DNA of 64,000 bases from JAAYDI01 sp052034005 (GTDB taxonomy: Bacteria > Planctomycetota > Planctomycetia > Pirellulales > Pirellulaceae). The stretch is from NCBI GenBank assembly GCA_052034005.1, contig JBPOJB010000011.1:116257-180256 (forward strand). Direction: 5' to 3'. The position numbers and the translations under genes are program-made. Below are positions 1 through 8,937 of this stretch, piece by piece. The notes beneath the pieces were generated by a model. That model ran no database searches and had not been told where the DNA came from. It saw only the letters and a program-made list of their open reading frames with translations. Within the stretch, counting starts at the first letter, position 1; the number at the start of each line of letters is the position of its first letter.

Positions 1-3000
1 GTGCACTCGTCCGGTCGCCTGGATTTCCCCTGGGATGGTCTCACCAGCAGCGTGGCGCTCCTGGAGGCGCACCTGGACGATCAACCCGTCGAGCCGACCT
101 GGAACGCCGCGAAGTCAGCCTTTTCGATCCGAGTGCCCGGCCCCGGCACGTTCCGGTTGGAATTGGTGTTGCGTCCGGCCGTGCGCGAGGAGCCGGGGCA
201 ACGAAGCCTGCGGTTCGCGGTTCCGCCGGTTGCGCGGGCTCGGCTCCTGGTGGAATCGCCGTTCGGCGCGCCGGATGTGCAGGCGCCGTCCGCCGTCGGT
301 TCGAGCCAGATCGATCCCGGTTCGGGCCGGCCCTTGGTGGAGCTTGGACCGACCAAGGAGCTGTGGCTGCGGTGGCCCTCGGGCGCCGCCGAGAGCGCTT
401 CGCCGCAGCCGATGGACGTTCAGCAGTTGATGTGGTTGAAGGTCGACCCGAAGAGTCAGCCGGACGCGGTGGTGCTCGAGGCGCGGCTGCGCGTGCAGGC
501 GCCGGCGCGCCCGATCGAGGAGATCCAGTTGCATGTGGATTCGCGGCTTCGCTGGATGGCGGAACCGGATGCGCCCGCGTACGAATGGTCGGAGGAACCG
601 ACTTCCGATCCGGGCGAAGTGGTGGCGACCATGCGGCTGCACGCGCCGATCACGAACCAGGCGATCCTGCCGCTGCGGTTTCACATGACCGATACCACCG
701 GCCTGGGCAATGTCTCGCTGCCGCGACTCGAATGTGTCAGCGGGCGGACCACGCGGCGCGCGCTGGCGGTGAGTGTCGCGCCGGACGTCGAGTTCACGGC
801 GGGCATGTCGGATGTCTTCACGCCGCTGGACGCGGCCGAGTTCCTGACGCTGTGGGGCGAAACGGATTCGGCGCCGAACCTGTGCTACGGCGTGCCGGCC
901 GACGATCCCGGCTGGAGCCTGGCCACGCGGCTACGTCCGCCGCGTTCGGAGTCGCGTCAGGAGGTCACGCTGAGCTTCGGTGCCTCTGGAGTCCACATCA
1001 CCTTGGATGCGGAAATCAACACGGACGACGGCGAGGAGTACCAGCACCGCTTGACCGTCCCGCGCGAATTCCGGGTGGACTCCGTCCGGGTCACGGCGGA
1101 ACAGGCGGATGTGGCCAAGGAGGTCGCCTACGATGGGACCGGTGCGCTGACCGTCTTCCTGCGGCGTGGAGTCGCGGGCCGGCACCGGCTGATCCTGCGT
1201 GGCCACCAGCTGTGGACCGACATCGGTGCGCCCCTGCACCTGCCTCAGGTGACGCTTACCGACACGGTGGTTCGCAGCCAGACGGTGCGCTTGTACCGCC
1301 GGAGCGATGTGTGGATGGAGGTGCAGACGCCGCCGGGCCTGACACTTGCCGCACCAACGCCGGAAGATGCGTTCGACGAGCTGCTGGGTCGGCACGTCGC
1401 CACCTGGGAATTGAGCGACGAAGGGCTGGGCAGCGCCGCCGGTGTGACCGTGCAGTTGCACCCCAACGAGCCGCGTTTCACCGCCCGGCTCGTGACACGC
1501 CTCCAGCGCGCGGGCGACCAATGGGAGGCGACGGCCGATTTCGAGGCGCGCGTGGCCGACGACTCGGGAGGATGCGTCGACCAGTTCCGGTTTGAAGTCC
1601 CCCCGGAATGGAGCATGACACCGGAATCGAGCGATCGGGTGACATTCGAGCCGGATCTGCCGCATACGATCCGGGAGGTTCCCGGGCAGCGCCCACAGCT
1701 GATCGTGTGGCCGCCATCGCCGATCACCGATCAATTCCAGCTGCACCTGCGCTTCCCCGTGGAGCTGGGCGCAGCTGAGCGCGGGCGCACGCCGAACATC
1801 GTGCCGCTGGACGCCTCGAACACGGAACGCTTCTTCCTGCTGCCGACACTGTTCGACGAGCAGCGTGTGGAATGGGAAACGCCCGGGCTGGTCGAAGTGC
1901 CGCTTTCGGATGTCCAGCCGCAGGACGCCGCCGACACGACCGGGCAACTGGCATATCGAGTCTGGTCGAAGCCGCGGGTGGCCATCGCGGATGTCCAACG
2001 CGTCTCCGGCCAGCGGCGGGTCAGCCTGGCCGATGTGCTGGTCGACTGTCAGGCGGACGGGTCCTGTTATGGCGTCGTCACGTTCGCGATCGAACCGGCC
2101 GGCACCGCCCAGTGCACGTTGGACGTCCCGCCCGGCTGCGAACTGGTGCACGCCTCGATCGACGGCGTGCCCGCCGTGCTCCTCCCGCTGGCCAACCGCC
2201 GCTGGCAACTGCAGTTGGCCTCCAAGCAGCTTCCGCAGCAGCTGGCCGTTACATTCCGCGGCGAGCGCGCCGAGCCATGGACGGCCCGGACCAGGGCACT
2301 CGCGGTTCCGTGGGTCAGCGAGTCCGATGTCGATCGCAGACTGGCCGTGGACCGTACGTTGTGGACCATCCGAGGTCCGGCCGGCGGCGTCTTGCAGATC
2401 GCTGACGCGGCTCAGCACGCGCTCAGCGCGGCCGAGCAGGAGTCGCGGCGTTTGCGCGTAGCCGCCGGCCTGGTGGCCAGTGCCGCTGATACGGTGCTGG
2501 GCAGCCCGCCCCGGGACGTGCAGGCCTGGTACACCCCGTGGGCCACGCGCATCGCCTGCGCCGCCGCGCGGATCGCATCCACCCGCTGGTCGGCCCCGCC
2601 CGACGCCCGCGAAATCGACTCCGGCACCCTCGATTCGGTGTGTCAAGAGCAGCGGGCCATTGCCCAGCGGCTCAAAGCCTCGTCCACGGTGGAGGAGCTG
2701 GTCCAGCAGACGAATTGCCAGGCGCAGACAAACGACGTCTGGTATCTGAGCGGGCCGCCGACCGCCGCCGTGTCGCACTATGATTTCGACGCGCAGGTGC
2801 CGCAAGTCCAGCTCCGGTGGTATCCGGACCGGCAGGGGACCGGGTGGCCCCGTCTTTGGGCAGCCGCCCTCCTGGCCGTCTGCGGTGCCGCGCTCCACAC
2901 GCTCGAGAAGCGGGGCGTGCTGCTCGGTGGGCGGTTCCGCTGGCCGTCCGTGCTCGGAGTCCTGGCCGGGATCGGGTGGTGGTTGATCGCCTGGCCGGGC

Positions 3001-3078
3001 ATCCTCGGGTGGGCCATCGTGGCCGTGAGCCTGTGGGGCGCGATCCGGCCGCGGGCGGGCGCGGGGAGTGGGCTTTAG
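1..3078 (+). CDS. Large membrane-anchored protein of unknown function, 5' end outside window
   Basis: The reading frame is open from the first base and stops at a TAG at 3076-3078, giving at least 1025 residues. The GTG at base 1 need not be the start, so the gene is treated as 5'-truncated. Most of the product looks like extended beta-rich extracellular sequence with many short Val/Leu/Arg strands and no enzyme motif that I recognise. Near the C-terminus, about residues 945-1015, there are two or three hydrophobic stretches that would anchor it in the membrane, followed by a short basic tail. This layout is common in large planctomycete proteins of unknown role. No function is proposed. Confidence 0.75.
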   Translation: MHSSGRLDFPWDGLTSSVALLEAHLDDQPVEPTWNAAKSAFSIRVPGPGTFRLELVLRPAVREEPGQRSLRFAVPPVARARLLVESPFGAPDVQAPSAVGSSQIDPGSGRPLVELGPTKELWLRWPSGAAESASPQPMDVQQLMWLKVDPKSQPDAVVLEARLRVQAPARPIEEIQLHVDSRLRWMAEPDAPAYEWSEEPTSDPGEVVATMRLHAPITNQAILPLRFHMTDTTGLGNVSLPRLECVSGRTTRRALAVSVAPDVEFTAGMSDVFTPLDAAEFLTLWGETDSAPNLCYGVPADDPGWSLATRLRPPRSESRQEVTLSFGASGVHITLDAEINTDDGEEYQHRLTVPREFRVDSVRVTAEQADVAKEVAYDGTGALTVFLRRGVAGRHRLILRGHQLWTDIGAPLHLPQVTLTDTVVRSQTVRLYRRSDVWMEVQTPPGLTLAAPTPEDAFDELLGRHVATWELSDEGLGSAAGVTVQLHPNEPRFTARLVTRLQRAGDQWEATADFEARVADDSGGCVDQFRFEVPPEWSMTPESSDRVTFEPDLPHTIREVPGQRPQLIVWPPSPITDQFQLHLRFPVELGAAERGRTPNIVPLDASNTERFFLLPTLFDEQRVEWETPGLVEVPLSDVQPQDAADTTGQLAYRVWSKPRVAIADVQRVSGQRRVSLADVLVDCQADGSCYGVVTFAIEPAGTAQCTLDVPPGCELVHASIDGVPAVLLPLANRRWQLQLASKQLPQQLAVTFRGERAEPWTARTRALAVPWVSESDVDRRLAVDRTLWTIRGPAGGVLQIADAAQHALSAAEQESRRLRVAAGLVASAADTVLGSPPRDVQAWYTPWATRIACAAARIASTRWSAPPDAREIDSGTLDSVCQEQRAIAQRLKASSTVEELVQQTNCQAQTNDVWYLSGPPTAAVSHYDFDAQVPQVQLRWYPDRQGTGWPRLWAAALLAVCGAALHTLEKRGVLLGGRFRWPSVLGVLAGIGWWLIAWPGILGWAIVAVSLWGAIRPRAGAGSGL

Positions 3079-3262
3079 GGCGAGCGTAGGACGGAGAGAG
3101 GGGAGAAGACAGGGAATCTCCCGCCCGGCACCCCCGACCGCTCGACCGCACCCGGACGCGGCCAAAACCGCCAGCTCATCTTGGCACATTTTGGCGCATT
3201 TGATAGTTTACGACGGCATGGGAACGGCCTGAATGATTGGGCTAGCAAGGAAGGAGTCCGCG

Positions 3263-3787
3263 ATGCATCCCGCCGGTAAACAAGATGTTTGCGTGCATAT
3301 TCGTTGGATGATTCGGCGTGACATGATGGAGGTTCTCGAGATCGAGAACCGAAGCTTCGAGTTCCCGTGGTCCGAGGAGGATTTCGTTCGCTGCCTGCGT
3401 CAGCGCAACTGTATCGGGATGGTTGCCGAGCATGACGAGCGGGTGGCGGGTTTCATGATCTACGAGCTGCAGCGCAACCGGCTGCACATCTTGAATTTTG
3501 CGGTCGCGGCCGAGTATCGTCGCAAGGGCGTGGGGCAGCAGATGGTGGAGAAGCTCATCGGCAAGCTCTCCAGCCAGCGGCGGAATCGAATCATGTTGGA
3601 GGTTCGCGAGACGAACCTGGCCGCGCAGTTGTTCTTCCGCAGACTGGGGTTCCGTGCGATCAGCGTGCTGCGCGACTTCTATGTCGATACGACGGAGGAC
3701 GCGTATCTGATGCAGTATCGATTCCAGGCGGCGGCCGAGGATGAGATCGTGATGCCGGTCAACCGGATCTCACGCCTGGCCGGCTGA
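3263..3787 (+). CDS. rimI: Ribosomal-protein-alanine N-acetyltransferase (GNAT family)
   Basis: This is a 174-residue GNAT acetyltransferase. The acetyl-CoA pyrophosphate-binding loop reads RRKGVG (about residues 86-91). The N-terminal FPWSEE segment and the LEVRETNLAAQLFF block are typical of RimI, which acetylates the N-terminal alanine of ribosomal protein S18. A start 30 bases upstream is possible. I prefer 3263 because AAGGAG at 3251-3256 sits six bases before it. A 35-residue C-terminal tail follows the core fold. The gene stands alone between the preceding membrane protein and a convergent phosphodiesterase. Other GNAT substrates cannot be excluded. Confidence 0.85.
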   Translation: MHPAGKQDVCVHIRWMIRRDMMEVLEIENRSFEFPWSEEDFVRCLRQRNCIGMVAEHDERVAGFMIYELQRNRLHILNFAVAAEYRRKGVGQQMVEKLIGKLSSQRRNRIMLEVRETNLAAQLFFRRLGFRAISVLRDFYVDTTEDAYLMQYRFQAAAEDEIVMPVNRISRLAG

Positions 3788-3820
3788 AACGCCCCCGCCC
3801 CCGCGCCGGCTGCCTACTGC

Positions 3821-4339
3821 CTACCTGTCATGCGCTTCCGGCAGGGGGATCGACGTGACCTCGAGGCTGGCCAGGTCGACAAGCGCCACGGATGGCGGAT
3901 AACCGCAGTGGACGGCGCCCGGGTTGAGCACCACGGTGCGGACGACGACGTGGCATTTGGCTTGGTGAGTATGCCCGTAGCACAGCAGATCCCAATCCTG
4001 GCTGTCGATCGTGTTGTGGAAAAGCTCGATGTCGTCGCTGTGGATCAGGGCGATGCGCCGCCCGCCGGCCAGGAGCGTGCCGAACCGGCCGTGCAGCGTG
4101 TGGCCGACCTCGTCGATGGCCGCCTGCAATTGGGCACCCGACCCGTCGACGTTGCCCAGGACGTAGTGCGTCGGCCAGCGCGCGAACAGGCGGGGGATGT
4201 CGGGCGAGCCGATATCACCGCAATGCACCACCAGCTGCACCTGCCGGTCTTCAAACAAGCGGACCGCCAGGCTGGTGTTGGCGATATTCCCGTGCGTATC
4301 ACTCACCACGCCCAGCCAACGCACGTTGTTCAGGTTCAT
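3821..4339 (-). CDS. YfcE/MJ0936-type metallophosphoesterase
   Basis: This 172-residue protein of the calcineurin-like phosphoesterase fold has the expected metal motifs in order: SDTHGN near the N-terminus, HCGDIG, GNVDG, and GHTHQAKC toward the C-terminus. The family consists of small soluble phosphodiesterases, often manganese-dependent. The physiological substrate is usually unknown and no context here identifies one. The frame stays open upstream to 5344, but only the part from the ATG at 4339 looks like this family, and it begins directly with the fold. It is divergent from plsC. Confidence 0.8.
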   Translation of the reverse strand: MNLNNVRWLGVVSDTHGNIANTSLAVRLFEDRQVQLVVHCGDIGSPDIPRLFARWPTHYVLGNVDGSGAQLQAAIDEVGHTLHGRFGTLLAGGRRIALIHSDDIELFHNTIDSQDWDLLCYGHTHQAKCHVVVRTVVLNPGAVHCGYPPSVALVDLASLEVTSIPLPEAHDR

Positions 4340-4522
4340 GCTTCCCCGCCAGACTATGTGACTCAGGCCCTCAATTCGCGACGCACAGGTGCGGGCACGC
4401 GCCGTCCGGGTTGCTGATGGCAGTCCCGACAGGGGCCATCGCCTCCGCCGCATATGGTCGGTACTATCATAGGCAGGATTCAGGCGGCTTCCAATCCGCG
4501 CCTGCCAATAGACTGTCCCCGG

Positions 4523-5299
4523 ATGCCTACGCTCATGCAGATCCTGCTGATTACGGCCGCCCTGCTCCTGATTGCCCTGGTGGCGGCCTTCGTGCTGGTC
4601 GTCCGCTCGACCAGCTATACGGCCCTGCAGACCTTCTTCTGGCTCTTCGCCAAGTGCTACGTCCATGGCATGTGGCGGACCAAGATCGTCGACCCGTTCC
4701 CGCTGCCGACGCGGGGCAACGGGGTCGTGATCTGCAACCATCGGTCGAGCATCGATCCGTTCTTCATCCAGGTCTCCGTGCCGCGCGTCATTCACTGGAT
4801 GGTCGCACGCGAATACTGTGAACTGCCCGTGCTCCGCTTCCTGCTCCTGCGCGTCGCCCAAGTGATCCCGGTCAACCGGGGCGGCATCGACACGGCTTCG
4901 ACCAAAGCGGCGATCCGCATTGCATCCGAAGGAGGGATGGTGGGGATGCTGCCCGAAGGACGCATCAACAAGACCGATCAGCTTATGAACCCGGTGCGGC
5001 CGGGCGCGATCCTGGTGGCGCTCAAGGCCCACGCGCCGATCATCCCCTGCTACATCGACGGCGCGCCGGCCGGCGACAAGTTCTGGAGCCCGTTCCTGAT
5101 GCGCGCCCGGACCCGAGTACGCTACGGTCAACCGATCGACTTGTCGCCCTACTACGGGCAGGAGAAGGATGCGGAGGTGGTCCGGCAGCTGCTGATCCGG
5201 TCCGTCCGGGCGATCGCGGAACTGGCCGGCGTCCCGGACTTCGAGCCGCAGGTTGCGGGGCGCAAGTGGAAACCCGACGAATTGGAGTCGGCACCATGA
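4523..5299 (+). CDS. plsC: 1-acyl-sn-glycerol-3-phosphate acyltransferase
   Basis: This is a PlsC-family membrane acyltransferase of about 258 residues, which makes phosphatidic acid from lysophosphatidic acid in phospholipid synthesis. An N-terminal membrane segment (MPTLMQILLITAALLLIALV) is followed by the catalytic NHRSSID box (HX4D), then the phosphate-binding LPEGRIN motif and a conserved IPCYIDG strand. Starts at 4454 and 4535 are also in frame. I chose 4523 because the membrane helix then begins the protein, but the ribosome site is weak. The downstream SDR gene begins 47 bases after the stop codon, so the two are probably cotranscribed. Confidence 0.85.
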   Translation: MPTLMQILLITAALLLIALVAAFVLVVRSTSYTALQTFFWLFAKCYVHGMWRTKIVDPFPLPTRGNGVVICNHRSSIDPFFIQVSVPRVIHWMVAREYCELPVLRFLLLRVAQVIPVNRGGIDTASTKAAIRIASEGGMVGMLPEGRINKTDQLMNPVRPGAILVALKAHAPIIPCYIDGAPAGDKFWSPFLMRARTRVRYGQPIDLSPYYGQEKDAEVVRQLLIRSVRAIAELAGVPDFEPQVAGRKWKPDELESAP

Positions 5300-5332
5300 A
5301 CATGACGAAACGCGAGGTATTCCAGCCCGAAC

Positions 5333-5338
5333 AGGAGG
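5333..5338 (+). promoter_or_regulatory. Strong ribosome binding site deciding the SDR start
   Basis: AGGAGG lies eight bases before the ATG at 5347. This favours 5347 over the in-frame ATG at 5296 that overlaps the plsC stop codon. Confidence 0.6.
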
Positions 5339-5346
5339 CAGCACTC

Positions 5347-6156
5347 ATGTCAGATCTATCAGGCAAAGTCGCGGTCGTGACGGGCGGCGGTGGCGTGCTC
5401 TGCGGCGCGATGTGCCAGGCGCTGGCTCAGCAGGGAGTCGCGGTCGCCGTGCTCGACGTGAGCGCCGAGGCCGCCCAACAGGTAGCCGATCAGATCCGCG
5501 CGCAGGGCGGGCGGGCCATCGCGGTCCCGGGGGATGTGTTGAGTCGTGAGAGCCTGGGGGCGTCGGCCCAGCGGATTCACGCGGAGCTCGGCCCGGTCGA
5601 CATCTTGATCAACGGCGCGGGCGGGAACAAGCCTGAGGCGACCGCCAGTGCGGAACGGTCCTTCTTCGACATCCCGCCGGAGGCGATCGCCTGGGTGTTC
5701 CAGCTGAATTGCCTGGGCACGATCCTCCCCTGCCAGGTGTTCGTGCCCGACATGGTGGCGCGCGGACAGGGTGTGGTGATCAACATGGCATCCATGGCGG
5801 GCATCCGGCCGTTGACGCGCGTGGTCGCCTATGCGGCGGCCAAAGCTGCGACCGCGAACTTCACCCAGTGGCTCGCCGTGCATCTAGCTCAGGAGTACAG
5901 CCCGCACATCCGAGTCAACGCCATTGCCCCGGGGTTCTTCCTGACGGCACAGAACGAGTTCCTGCTGATGGACCAGCAGACGCGTCGGCCGACCGCGCGC
6001 GGCCACACGATCCTGGCCCATACGCCGGCCCAGCGCTATGGGGAGCCGCAGGATCTCTTGGGCACGTTGTTGTGGCTGGTGAGCGACGCGGCCGCCTTTG
6101 TCTCCGGCGTCGTCATCCCCGTGGATGGCGGCTTCAGCGCTTTCAGCGGTGTGTAG
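5347..6156 (+). CDS. SDR oxidoreductase, D-mannonate oxidoreductase (fructuronate reductase)-like
   Basis: This is a classical short-chain dehydrogenase of 269 residues. The Rossmann loop reads TGGGGVLCGAM, the active site has INMASMAG followed by YAAAK (Tyr-x-x-x-Lys), and the C-terminus has the usual VSGVVIPVDGGF. The unusual glycine-rich loop and INGAGGNKPEAT are features I associate with SDRs annotated as D-mannonate oxidoreductase, which act in hexuronate breakdown. That substrate is an inference. It fits the uronate isomerase family gene near 60 kb, although the two are not linked. An in-frame ATG at 5296 would add 17 residues with no fold. The strong Shine-Dalgarno site before 5347 decides the start. 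Confidence 0.8.
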   Translation: MSDLSGKVAVVTGGGGVLCGAMCQALAQQGVAVAVLDVSAEAAQQVADQIRAQGGRAIAVPGDVLSRESLGASAQRIHAELGPVDILINGAGGNKPEATASAERSFFDIPPEAIAWVFQLNCLGTILPCQVFVPDMVARGQGVVINMASMAGIRPLTRVVAYAAAKAATANFTQWLAVHLAQEYSPHIRVNAIAPGFFLTAQNEFLLMDQQTRRPTARGHTILAHTPAQRYGEPQDLLGTLLWLVSDAAAFVSGVVIPVDGGFSAFSGV

Positions 6157-6179
6157 GCCTGGCAGGTTACAGACATCGA

Positions 6180-7382
6180 TCATCGGGTCGCGGGCGCGCC
6201 GGCGGGTGTGAGCCACGCGCGGATCCGGCTCGCCAGGCGGCGCAGGCCGCGATGCACCGTCCGCACGTCCTGGCCGCGCGCGAAGACGGTCAGCACCGGC
6301 TGGCCGGCGCGGAAGCGCGTGCCGATGGCCGGCAGATCGGCCCATGCTCGACCGCCGGCCGCTGACGCCAGATCGTCCAGGTGCCGGTAGAACTCCGGCT
6401 CGACCGTGCAATCCGCCGTCGCGTAGACAATGGCTTTGCCGTGTAGCGGGCCGGCCACGCACGGCGGCAGACCCTCCGGCAGGCCGCCGCCCCGGCAGGC
6501 CTCACGGTGGAACTCCAGGGCCGTCCAGCCGGCGGCCCGTTCCAGGATCTCCACACTCGCCGTGTAGCGCGGATTCACCTCGATCGCCCATAGGTCCGGG
6601 CCGGCCACGACCGTGTCGACGCCGAACAGCCCGTCGAGCGGGAACGCGGCCGCCAGGCAGCTTCCGATGCGCTCGAATTGCCGCTGCCACGATCGGTCCC
6701 AGGCGATCGGGCCGATCGAGCCGACATAACGGAACTCGCCCGCACCGGCCCAGGGGCATCCGAGCAGCTGACGTGTCACGCCCAGGAGCACGGCCCGGCC
6801 GCGGCTGGCGACGAAAACCGCGCCGTAGGACGGCCCACCGATCCACGGCTGGAAGTACAGGTCGGTGCCGGGCCGCTCCCGGGCCTCCGCGGCTGGACGC
6901 TCGCCCGGCAGACGATCGAGTTCGGGGTGTGGACCGGTCGACGTGCACCACCGCACATGCGCGCCACCGCAGCTGCGCACGGGCTTGCTCAGCCAACGTC
7001 CGGTCCGGTTGGTCGGCCGGTGGCGTTCGGGCGGCGGGAACCGCAGCCCGGCGCGCACCAGCGCGGCGCTGACCTGCCACGGGTCGCGGACCTGCCGCAA
7101 CACGGACCCCGGGTGGCCGAGCAACGCATGATGGCCGGACACGGCGTCCACCAGGGCCGGTTCGTTCTCCAGCCCGCCGGTGTAGAGCCATTCCATGGGT
7201 GGGAGCTGCCGGGCGATCGGCAGGATGCCGTTCGGGTAGTCTCGCACCGGGTAAGCCCGGCTGCACGCGGTCAGATCGCGATCGCAGAACAGGTCAGCCG
7301 CCGTCACCGCGAATCCGACTCGCGCGGCCGATTGAGCCGCCGCCCGTACACTGGCGCCCGCGATGAACAACTGTCTGGACAT
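6180..7382 (-). CDS. ATP-grasp protein of the H4MPT C1 cluster
   Basis: This 400-residue protein has a divergent ATP-grasp layout: an N-terminal Rossmann-like domain starting RQLFIAGASVRAAAQ, and a central nucleotide-binding part with DLYFQPWIGG. The metal-binding end reads FGVDTVVAGPDLWAIEVNPRYTASVEILE, with the Glu and Asn of EVNPRY. Planctomycetes and methylotrophs commonly carry an ATP-grasp gene of unresolved function beside fae and mtdB, perhaps involved in making the methanopterin-type cofactor. The gene is divergent from fae. An in-frame ATG at 7463 would leave only about 20 bases to the fae start, so I prefer 7382, which leaves about 100 bases for divergent promoters. Confidence 0.75.
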   Translation of the reverse strand: MSRQLFIAGASVRAAAQSAARVGFAVTAADLFCDRDLTACSRAYPVRDYPNGILPIARQLPPMEWLYTGGLENEPALVDAVSGHHALLGHPGSVLRQVRDPWQVSAALVRAGLRFPPPERHRPTNRTGRWLSKPVRSCGGAHVRWCTSTGPHPELDRLPGERPAAEARERPGTDLYFQPWIGGPSYGAVFVASRGRAVLLGVTRQLLGCPWAGAGEFRYVGSIGPIAWDRSWQRQFERIGSCLAAAFPLDGLFGVDTVVAGPDLWAIEVNPRYTASVEILERAAGWTALEFHREACRGGGLPEGLPPCVAGPLHGKAIVYATADCTVEPEFYRHLDDLASAAGGRAWADLPAIGTRFRAGQPVLTVFARGQDVRTVHRGLRRLASRIRAWLTPAGAPATR

Positions 7383-7484
7383 GGACTCGGGTGGCAACGC
7401 CTTCGAGCCGGTTGCATTTGCCGGCAAGTCTGCTAAGTTCGCGGCTAATCGGTCACGGCTCATTCTAGTTTGGGAGTAGCGGCT

Positions 7485-7982
7485 ATGTCCATGTACATCG
7501 GCGAAGCGCTGGTCGGCGAGGGAAACGAGATTGCCCACATTGACTTGATGATCGGCTCGAAGGATGGCCCGGTCGGCGCGGCATTTGCCAACGCGCTGGC
7601 GCGGCAAAGCGCCGGGCATACGAACCTGCTGGCCGTGCTCACGCCGAATCTGGCCGTCAAGCCCTCCACCGTGCTGGTCACCAAGGTGACCATCAAGGGC
7701 ATGAAGCAGGCGGTCCAGATGTTCGGTCCGGCGCAAGCGGCCGTGGCCAAGGCCGTGGCGGATTCGGTTGCAGGCGGCGTCATTCGCAGCGACCAATGCG
7801 AGGATCTGGTGATCGTCTGCGGCGTGTTCATCGCGCCCGCGGCGGAGGACAGCAAGAAGATCTACGAATTCAACTACGAGGCGACGAAGCTGGCGATCCG
7901 GAACGCGATGGCCGGCAAGCCGACCGCCGAGGAGGTGGTTGCCGCGAAGGACAGCGCGCAGCACCCGTTCAAGGGCTTCTGA
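7485..7982 (+). CDS. fae: Formaldehyde-activating enzyme
   Basis: The product of 165 residues matches Fae along its length: YIGEALVGEGNEIAHIDLMI at the N-terminus with the catalytic His of the AHIDL motif, LLAVLTPNLAVKPSTVL, the highly conserved VTIKGMKQAVQMFGPAQAAV, and an AQHPF end. Fae condenses formaldehyde with tetrahydromethanopterin to methylene-H4MPT in the cytoplasm. The start is the ATG at 7485, with GGGAG a few bases upstream. An in-frame ATG 15 bases earlier would abolish that spacing. Only three bases separate the stop from mtdB, so the two are almost certainly translationally coupled and supply consecutive steps of one pathway. Confidence 0.95.
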   Translation: MSMYIGEALVGEGNEIAHIDLMIGSKDGPVGAAFANALARQSAGHTNLLAVLTPNLAVKPSTVLVTKVTIKGMKQAVQMFGPAQAAVAKAVADSVAGGVIRSDQCEDLVIVCGVFIAPAAEDSKKIYEFNYEATKLAIRNAMAGKPTAEEVVAAKDSAQHPFKGF

Positions 7983-7985
7983 CCC

Positions 7986-8849
7986 ATGACGAAGCCCAAG
8001 ATCCTCATTCAGATCGACAGCGACCCGCAGCCCAGCGTGTTCGATGCGGTGGTTGCCGTCGACGCGGGTGTCGATCAGCTCCTGCAGTACGGCGCCGTGG
8101 ATATCGAGCGCGTGCGGTCGCTGGTGCACGGCGCGATCTTCACGCGGGGCGCGTCGGACCTGTCCCGCACGGCCATCTTCATCGGCGGCACGGACGTCAC
8201 GGTGGGGGAAGCGCAGTTGCGGGAAGTGCAGCGGAGCTTCGTGGGGCCCCTCCGCGTGTCGGTCCTGCTGGATGCCAACGGCGCCAACACGACCGCGGTG
8301 GCCGCGATCCTGCTGGCCCGCCGACATGTGGAGTTCGCCGGCGCGACCGCCGCCGTGCTCGCCGGCACCGGCCCGGTCGGGCAGCGTGCGGCCCGGCTGC
8401 TCGCCTCCGCCGGGGCCCGCGTCCGGATCGCCTCGCGCCGGCTGGACCGTGCGCAAGCCGCCTGCCGGCGCATTGCCCAGTCGACCGGCGGCGCGGAATT
8501 GATGCCTTGTGCCACGGCGACGCCGGACGAGACGGCCCAGGCGATCGCGGGCTGTGACATTCTACTGGCAGCCGGGGCCGCCGGCGTCGAACTGGTGCCG
8601 GCCGAACTGTGGCGCCGGCACGTGCGCGCGAAAGTCGCCATCGACCTCAACGCGGTCCCGCCGGCCGGCCTGGCGGGAATCGAGCCGCGGGACGCGGGCG
8701 CGATGCGCGACGGAACAGCCTGTTACGGTGCGATCGGCGTCGGCGGGCTGAAGATGAAGATCCACAAGGCCGCCATCCGCGCGCTGTTCGAATCGAATGA
8801 TCGCGTGCTGGATGTCGAGGAAATCTACCAGCTTGGGTGCGCGCTGTAG
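7986..8849 (+). CDS. mtdB: NAD(P)-dependent methylene-tetrahydromethanopterin dehydrogenase
   Basis: The 287-residue product resembles the MtdA/MtdB/MtdC family. The N-terminal catalytic part reads KPKILIQIDSDPQPSVFDAVVAVDAGVD, followed by IFIGGTDV. A Rossmann domain follows with AVLAGTGPVGQRAARLLA and the motif IASR after the second strand, which suggests a 2'-phosphate pocket, although NADP versus NAD preference cannot be fixed by eye. The end reads GVGGLKMKIHKAAI. It oxidises methylene-H4MPT, the product of Fae encoded three bases upstream. MtdC or MtdA-type naming is possible. Assignment to the family is secure. Confidence 0.88.
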   Translation: MTKPKILIQIDSDPQPSVFDAVVAVDAGVDQLLQYGAVDIERVRSLVHGAIFTRGASDLSRTAIFIGGTDVTVGEAQLREVQRSFVGPLRVSVLLDANGANTTAVAAILLARRHVEFAGATAAVLAGTGPVGQRAARLLASAGARVRIASRRLDRAQAACRRIAQSTGGAELMPCATATPDETAQAIAGCDILLAAGAAGVELVPAELWRRHVRAKVAIDLNAVPPAGLAGIEPRDAGAMRDGTACYGAIGVGGLKMKIHKAAIRALFESNDRVLDVEEIYQLGCAL

Positions 8850-8937
8850 GTCCCCCGGGTCCGTTTTTTGTCGTGCCGATCGGCCCGACCTGCCGATGTA
8901 ACCAACACCGCGACACGACAGCTCAGGGAATCTGGCC

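Noticed and set aside
3181..3198. A sigma54-like promoter (TTGGCAC...GGCGCA) before rimI
   Set aside because: The spacing between the -24 GG and the -12 GC elements is one base too long, and the -12 sequence does not match.
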